Shown in pieces: positions 60,131 through 64,000 of a stretch of DNA of 64,000 bases. The position numbers and the translations under genes were made by a program. How positions within the stretch are numbered: the first letter of the stretch is position 1; the number at the start of each line of letters is the position of its first letter. The DNA is from Prunella strophiata (taxonomy: Eukaryota; Chordata; Aves; Passeriformes; Prunellidae), in contig JAZBQD010000014.1 of assembly GCA_036583965.1 (NCBI GenBank), forward strand, positions 67,300,395-67,364,394, given 5' to 3'. Under the pieces are notes generated by a model. The model did no database searches, was not told the origin of the DNA, and was given only the letters and a program-made list of their open reading frames with translations.

Positions 60131-60233
60131 AAAGCTCAGGCACTCAGCCACAGACATGGCCACCATGCCCTTGCTGAAAACATTCCCAGCAGGAAAAGTC
60201 AAATCTGCATATTTATAAAAGGTGAGCACAAAA

Positions 60234-60288
60234 TGTGTGTTTGTGTGTGTGTGTGTGTGTGCACGCACGCGCGCATGTGCATGTGTGC
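60234..60288. repeat. (TG)n-(CG/CA)n alternating tract
   Basis: About 28 bp of TGTG passes into GCACGCACGCGCGCATGTGC and more TG. Strict purine-pyrimidine alternation with CpG steps makes it a strong Z-DNA-prone sequence. Confidence 0.95.
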
Positions 60289-61089
60289 TCCATTTAAATG
60301 AATTTTACAGATGATCTGGGCTAATAATATATAAAAATAATTTTTTGCAACATCTCCCCTTATACATATTATTTTTTTCAGAAATTTATCACACATTAAT
60401 TCCCGTGAGTCTCACGTGACTTTGTATCCATTTAAAACAATCCATACCTATGTAAAATCTTCACCACCTTAAAGAATTTGACCCATATTGGGAACAATGT
60501 ATGATACAGGACTGCATCATCTGTGGTTTTATTTAAACCTCACATAATCAGATGCCATATTTAGGTTTGCAAAGCCTTGGTTTTCTGTGCATATCTGGGT
60601 TGCTCCTGCTCCCCCAGAAGCCCATAAGAACATTGATTTGAAGCAAAGCCCACTCAGCATGCAAGGAGGCAGGAGCAGCAGCTGGTTTATGCACACTTAC
60701 ATGCATACCAATATCATTCTTACAGGTTCATGTAAAAATAATCTCAGGATTTACTTCCAAATAGTCCAAATCCCTCTTTCCCTTTATGATAGGCTCCAGT
60801 GTGCCTGTTCGGATTTCCAGGTGTCATTTAAGAATGTGAAGTGCTCGTGAAACAGGAGGCAGAACAGCTAAACCTGCTTCTGAAACAGATGACCCCATCT
60901 CCTCTGCACATCAGAGCTGGCCAGAGGATTGACCTGGATGTGTATTCACCTGTTTTCTGAGGGCAGAGGGGCCATTCTTTTATTAGGATTTGTTGTTTTC
61001 TTTGAATATAATTCTGATTGAAATCTGAGTAAAATGCTTTAAAAATAATGAATGCGTGTTGCCAAAAAAATACTGCAGAGGTGTAATCT
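60289..61089. other. unique noncoding DNA
   Basis: No gene or repeat recognised. The 87-codon frame at 60587-60850 has no domain or splice support. Confidence 0.5.
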
Positions 61090-61640
61090 TTGACCTGGTT
61101 TCCCTGAAAATGTGCGAGAGAAATTTAGACATTTCCATGAGCACAGCAGGATTTTTACAGCTCACATTTCTGCTCCGTGGTGCTCTCAGAGGGGCAAACT
61201 GCATAGAAAAACATTAGATGCTCGATTAGATAATAGCATTAGCATTTAAGATAAACTTTCCTTTCTTCACAAAGATAAACTCTCATTATTTAAAACGTGT
61301 TTCATCCTCTGGTTCCTCCATAGGAGATACTCATGCAAGCTACCTGCCAATAGCAATTAAAGCTTAGTTTGCAAGGAAAGTGGCTTTAATTGCCAAAGCA
61401 CTATTTATAGGAAGTCCCCCATGAGGATTACTGAGCTGCAAGAATGCAGATTAAGCAGAATGAGGGCAGCAGGGAACGTGATGCACTTTGGCTAAACAGC
61501 TCTGTCAAGCTCAATAGGTGTGGGAGCCGCAGGAGCGCCGGTGACAGCCCGACACCGCTTCCCCCACGCAGAGCTGGGTGCTGCAGACACTCTGCAGTGT
61601 GACAGCACGTCCTCAGACATTTCATAGCAAAGCATCCTCT
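61090..61640. promoter_or_regulatory. candidate conserved noncoding / regulatory block with CpG cluster
   Basis: Repeat-free and compositionally distinct. The left part (61090-61480) is rich in TAAT-, ATTA- and GATAA-type words. The right part (61520-61570) holds six CpGs in about 45 bp (positions 61527-61568), very high for this window. No coding frame is supported: the 65-codon minus frame at 61428-61625 lacks a domain. This could be an enhancer or the promoter of an unrecognised transcript. Confidence 0.36.
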
Positions 61641-62049
61641 CTCTCCAGGTACTTATCCCCTTCCTTCACCACCCACTAACAGTCACAGCTGGCAAAATCA
61701 GCCTTGGGGTGTTGCCGGTTTTGTGAGTTGGGGGATTATGGTTGTGCCTGTTGCCAAAGGAGGTAGAGGGGAGCCACAATTCTGCCCCTAATGGGGCTGG
61801 GGTACTTCAGGCAAGGGAATTAGTCCTGCATTTCACTCCATGCCTTGCAGCAGCAAATGAGTGAGTTTATCTCCCCCAGAAAACAAAGACTAGGGGACAG
61901 GTAATGGGAGACAGCCACAGTGAACCCAGGGGTAATAGGGCCACTGTAACTGTAGCTGGGACAGGTGATTTCCTGCAGGTCACTTCCTGCCTTCCTCATG
62001 ATCTACACCTGCCTAGTGAAGGGACAAAACTGGCCTGTGTAAAAGGGGG
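61641..62049. other. unique moderately GC-rich noncoding DNA
   Basis: No gene or repeat recognised. Confidence 0.45.
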
Positions 62050-62340
62050 ATCATTGAACTATTTTGGTTTGAAAGAACTTTTAAAGGTCATCCAGTACAT
62101 CCCCCTACAACGAGCTGGGACACCTTCAACCAAATCATGTTGCTCAGAGCCCTGTCCATCCTGACTTTGCGTGTTTCCAGGGATGGGGCATTCACCAGCT
62201 CCCTGGGCAACTTGTGCCAATGTTTCAACACCACCAAGATTAAATTTTCTTCCTTAAATATATTCTAAATCTACCCTCTTTTAGTTAAAAAACATTATCT
62301 CTTTTCCTATTGCAAGGAACATGCTAAATGCCCTCTCTAC
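62050..62340 (-). mobile_element. CR1 LINE 3'-end fragment (minus)
   Basis: 'atcattgaactattttggtt', 'cttttaaaggtcatccagta', 'agccctgtccatcctgactt', 'ccagggatggggcattcacc', 'ccctgggcaacttgtgccaa' and a degraded 'ctcttttcctattgcaagga' match antisense CR1 through the 3' UTR into ORF2. It is diverged, with stops. Confidence 0.95.
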
Positions 62341-63585
62341 CTTTGTCTCTGAGACTCTTCATCTGCCCCTTGGTATGTGCACAGCTCACCTGCCCCATTT
62401 GCCTTCTCAAACATCTTCCCCTCAGGCAAGAGACAAACTGCTGTAAAAATAGGAAATTTTATGTTTTCCTGTTAATTCTTCATAATCTTTTTATCATCAT
62501 CATCAAGCTCAGAAAGAACATAAATGTTGGGATATTTCAGTAAAGGAGTGACTGAAAATAAATATATCACAGCCTAACATTGATTAAGATCAAATGCTTC
62601 ACTAAGCATTAATATGATTTCTAATTGTTTAAATACATTTTTAAACAATCTTAGCTAAAAATTCACAACAGCTAATCATAAAATGGTAAAATATTTTATT
62701 TTTCCAAGATATTTTCAGCTATGGTTAATGAATAAATTAGCTCATCTGACAGAAATTCACAGGCAAAATAGATGTTGTCAAATCTACAGTTTCACCGAAG
62801 GGGTTCCAGCTGAAAAATTACATCCTTCTCTGATTAAATCCCTCATTAAGATTCAGGCCTGTTCTGTCAGAAAATCAGTAATCTGGTAAAAAAGGATAAT
62901 ATCATCACATTCCTTGTTGGCTTGTCCGTGTCCATCTTATCCCACCTTCTTTATACTCTAAACTCCTTGCAACAGGGATTGTGTTCATCACACAATCCAC
63001 AACTTGCCAAGATCCCAGAGTTCTGTCATTCCCTATTAACTCTTGCATTCCCTGAGTTGCCATTATTTCTACACTGATCATAATACAAGAAAAACATGAG
63101 ATTTAATCTCTTTGTAGGCTTGAGCACTGCTCAAGCATATGCCCAGATCTAGGCTAAATTTTCAAGATTTCTCTTTGACTGCAAAATTTTGACAGTCTGT
63201 TTGTACTCATTTTTAAGGAAAATTTAATTATCTCTCACAACACCTTGGTAGTTAGAGTCAGAGCTTTAGGAAAAGGAAAACACATAGAGAGGGGATTTAA
63301 CTGAAGCACAGGTGGTCTGCAGTAGGACCAGCTTTTGTTATAGTCCATGGAGATGATGGTCTCTTGAAAGCCATCAAGATCAACAGCAGAATCTTGTGAG
63401 GCCATACCATCTCAGGATTAGTTCCATAATTTCCACACTGCCTTTTTTTTATTTGCTCAGATAGAACACCTTGTGAGGTTGTCTGGCATCACATGATTCA
63501 TTTGTCAGTATCCACAAGAAACAGCTCCTCTTGCAAAATAGACCCTTACATGTCATGTGGAGTGGGGCAATAAACACCCTGGATT
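62341..63585. other. unique AT-rich noncoding DNA
   Basis: No gene, RNA or mobile element recognised. Confidence 0.5.
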
Positions 63586-63983
63586 TACCTCAACCTGAGG
63601 CTGAGAGAACTGGGGATTGTTCAGGCTGGAAAAGAAAAGGCTTCAAGGCAGCCTAATTTTGGCTTTCTGTTTAATGAAGGAAGCCCACAAGAAAGATGGA
63701 AAAAAGAGATTTTCTGCAAGCATGTGTAGTGATAGGAAAAGTTTTAAAGTGAAAAAGGGCAGGTTTGAATTAGATATTAGGAAAAAATCCTTGACTGTGA
63801 GGGTGGTGAGGCCCTGGCACAGGTTACCCAGAGAAGCTGGGATTGCCCCATCCCTGGAAGTGTTCAAGGCTGGACAGGCTTGGAGCAACCTGGTTAATTG
63901 GAAGTTGTCCCTGCCCATGGCAGGGGGTGGAAAGAGATGATCTTTAAGGTGTTTTCCAGCCCAAACCATTCTGTTTTTCTACA
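63586..63983 (+). mobile_element. CR1 LINE 3' end, longest copy in window
   Basis: About 400 bp: 'gaggctgagagaactgggga' and 'ttgttcaggctggaaaagaa' (ORF2 interior), then 'ggtttgaattagatattagg', 'gtgaggccctggcacaggtt', 'catccctggaagtgttcaag', 'tgcccatggcagggggtgga' and 'ccagcccaaaccattctgtt'. The plus-strand frame 63617-63940 retains the ORF2 C-terminal order (FELDIRKKSL, then VVRPWHRLPREAGIAPSLEV). The reverse-transcriptase catalytic region is absent, so it is a dead 5'-truncated copy. Confidence 0.97.
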
Positions 63984-64000
63984 ATTCAAGGATCTCTCCT

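Noticed and set aside
63617..63940. 107-codon plus-strand frame
   Set aside because: It is the C-terminal remnant of CR1 ORF2, not a host gene, and lacks the catalytic reverse-transcriptase region.
1..64000. Search for CRISPR arrays, tRNA or rRNA genes, prokaryotic operons, or intact viral genes
   Set aside because: None seen. There are no regularly spaced direct repeats, no tRNA-like box A/B pairs that I could defend, and the genome type is a vertebrate nuclear one.

Overview
This window looks like nuclear DNA of a bird. The main evidence is about fourteen truncated, mutated 3' ends of CR1 LINEs in both orientations, with the avian signature of a 'tggaagtgttcaaggctgg' block, a 'cccatggcaggggt' block and an 'aaaccattctgtga'-type tail. 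There is also one diverged avian LTR-type repeat. I saw no mammalian Alu or L1 sequence and no bacterial or viral gene layout. The DNA is AT-rich, poor in CpG and full of poly(A)/poly(T) and CAAA/TTTG tracts, as expected for an intergenic desert or a very long intron.

I find no complete protein-coding gene. Open frames longer than about 100 codons are either CR1 ORF2 remnants read through repeats, translations of poly-A or poly-C tracts, or unsupported chance frames. The best coding-like signal is a possible small exon at 14028-14144 (+): a 3' splice-site-like tract, 39 charged helix-like codons and a GTAAAT donor. Weaker exon-like segments lie at 25419-25571 (+) and 49967-50195 (+). A possibly decayed gene fragment lies at 37764-38155 (-).

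Layout. 1-6650: unique AT-rich DNA with one CR1 fragment. 6.6-7.45 kb: a CR1 fragment, a 49-base T run and a possible old LTR. 9.7-11.3 kb: a TTTTG tract, then the avian LTR-like repeat on the minus strand. 11.3-18 kb: unique DNA with the candidate exon. 18.4-19.4 kb: a complex block with the look of a conserved noncoding element. 20-26 kb: one CR1 piece and a long ATT/GTT/ATC compound microsatellite. 26-28.3 kb: a GT repeat, a CpG-retaining block and a GC-richer stretch. 28-36.6 kb: mostly featureless, with a possible LTR and an ancient amniote-repeat remnant. 36.6-50 kb: several conserved-noncoding-like blocks (36.7, 42.7-43.4, 46.2-47.0, 49.3-49.7 kb), a 43-bp perfect tandem duplication at 40.5 kb and scattered CR1. 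51-64 kb: the highest CR1 density, plus two further regulatory-like blocks at 58.6-59.1 and 61.1-61.6 kb.

There is no operon-like cooperation to describe. The most plausible reading is a gene desert or giant intron carrying several putative distal regulatory elements between old retroelement fragments. I saw no previously undescribed multi-gene system. All repeat and conservation calls come from pattern recognition; none was checked by alignment.
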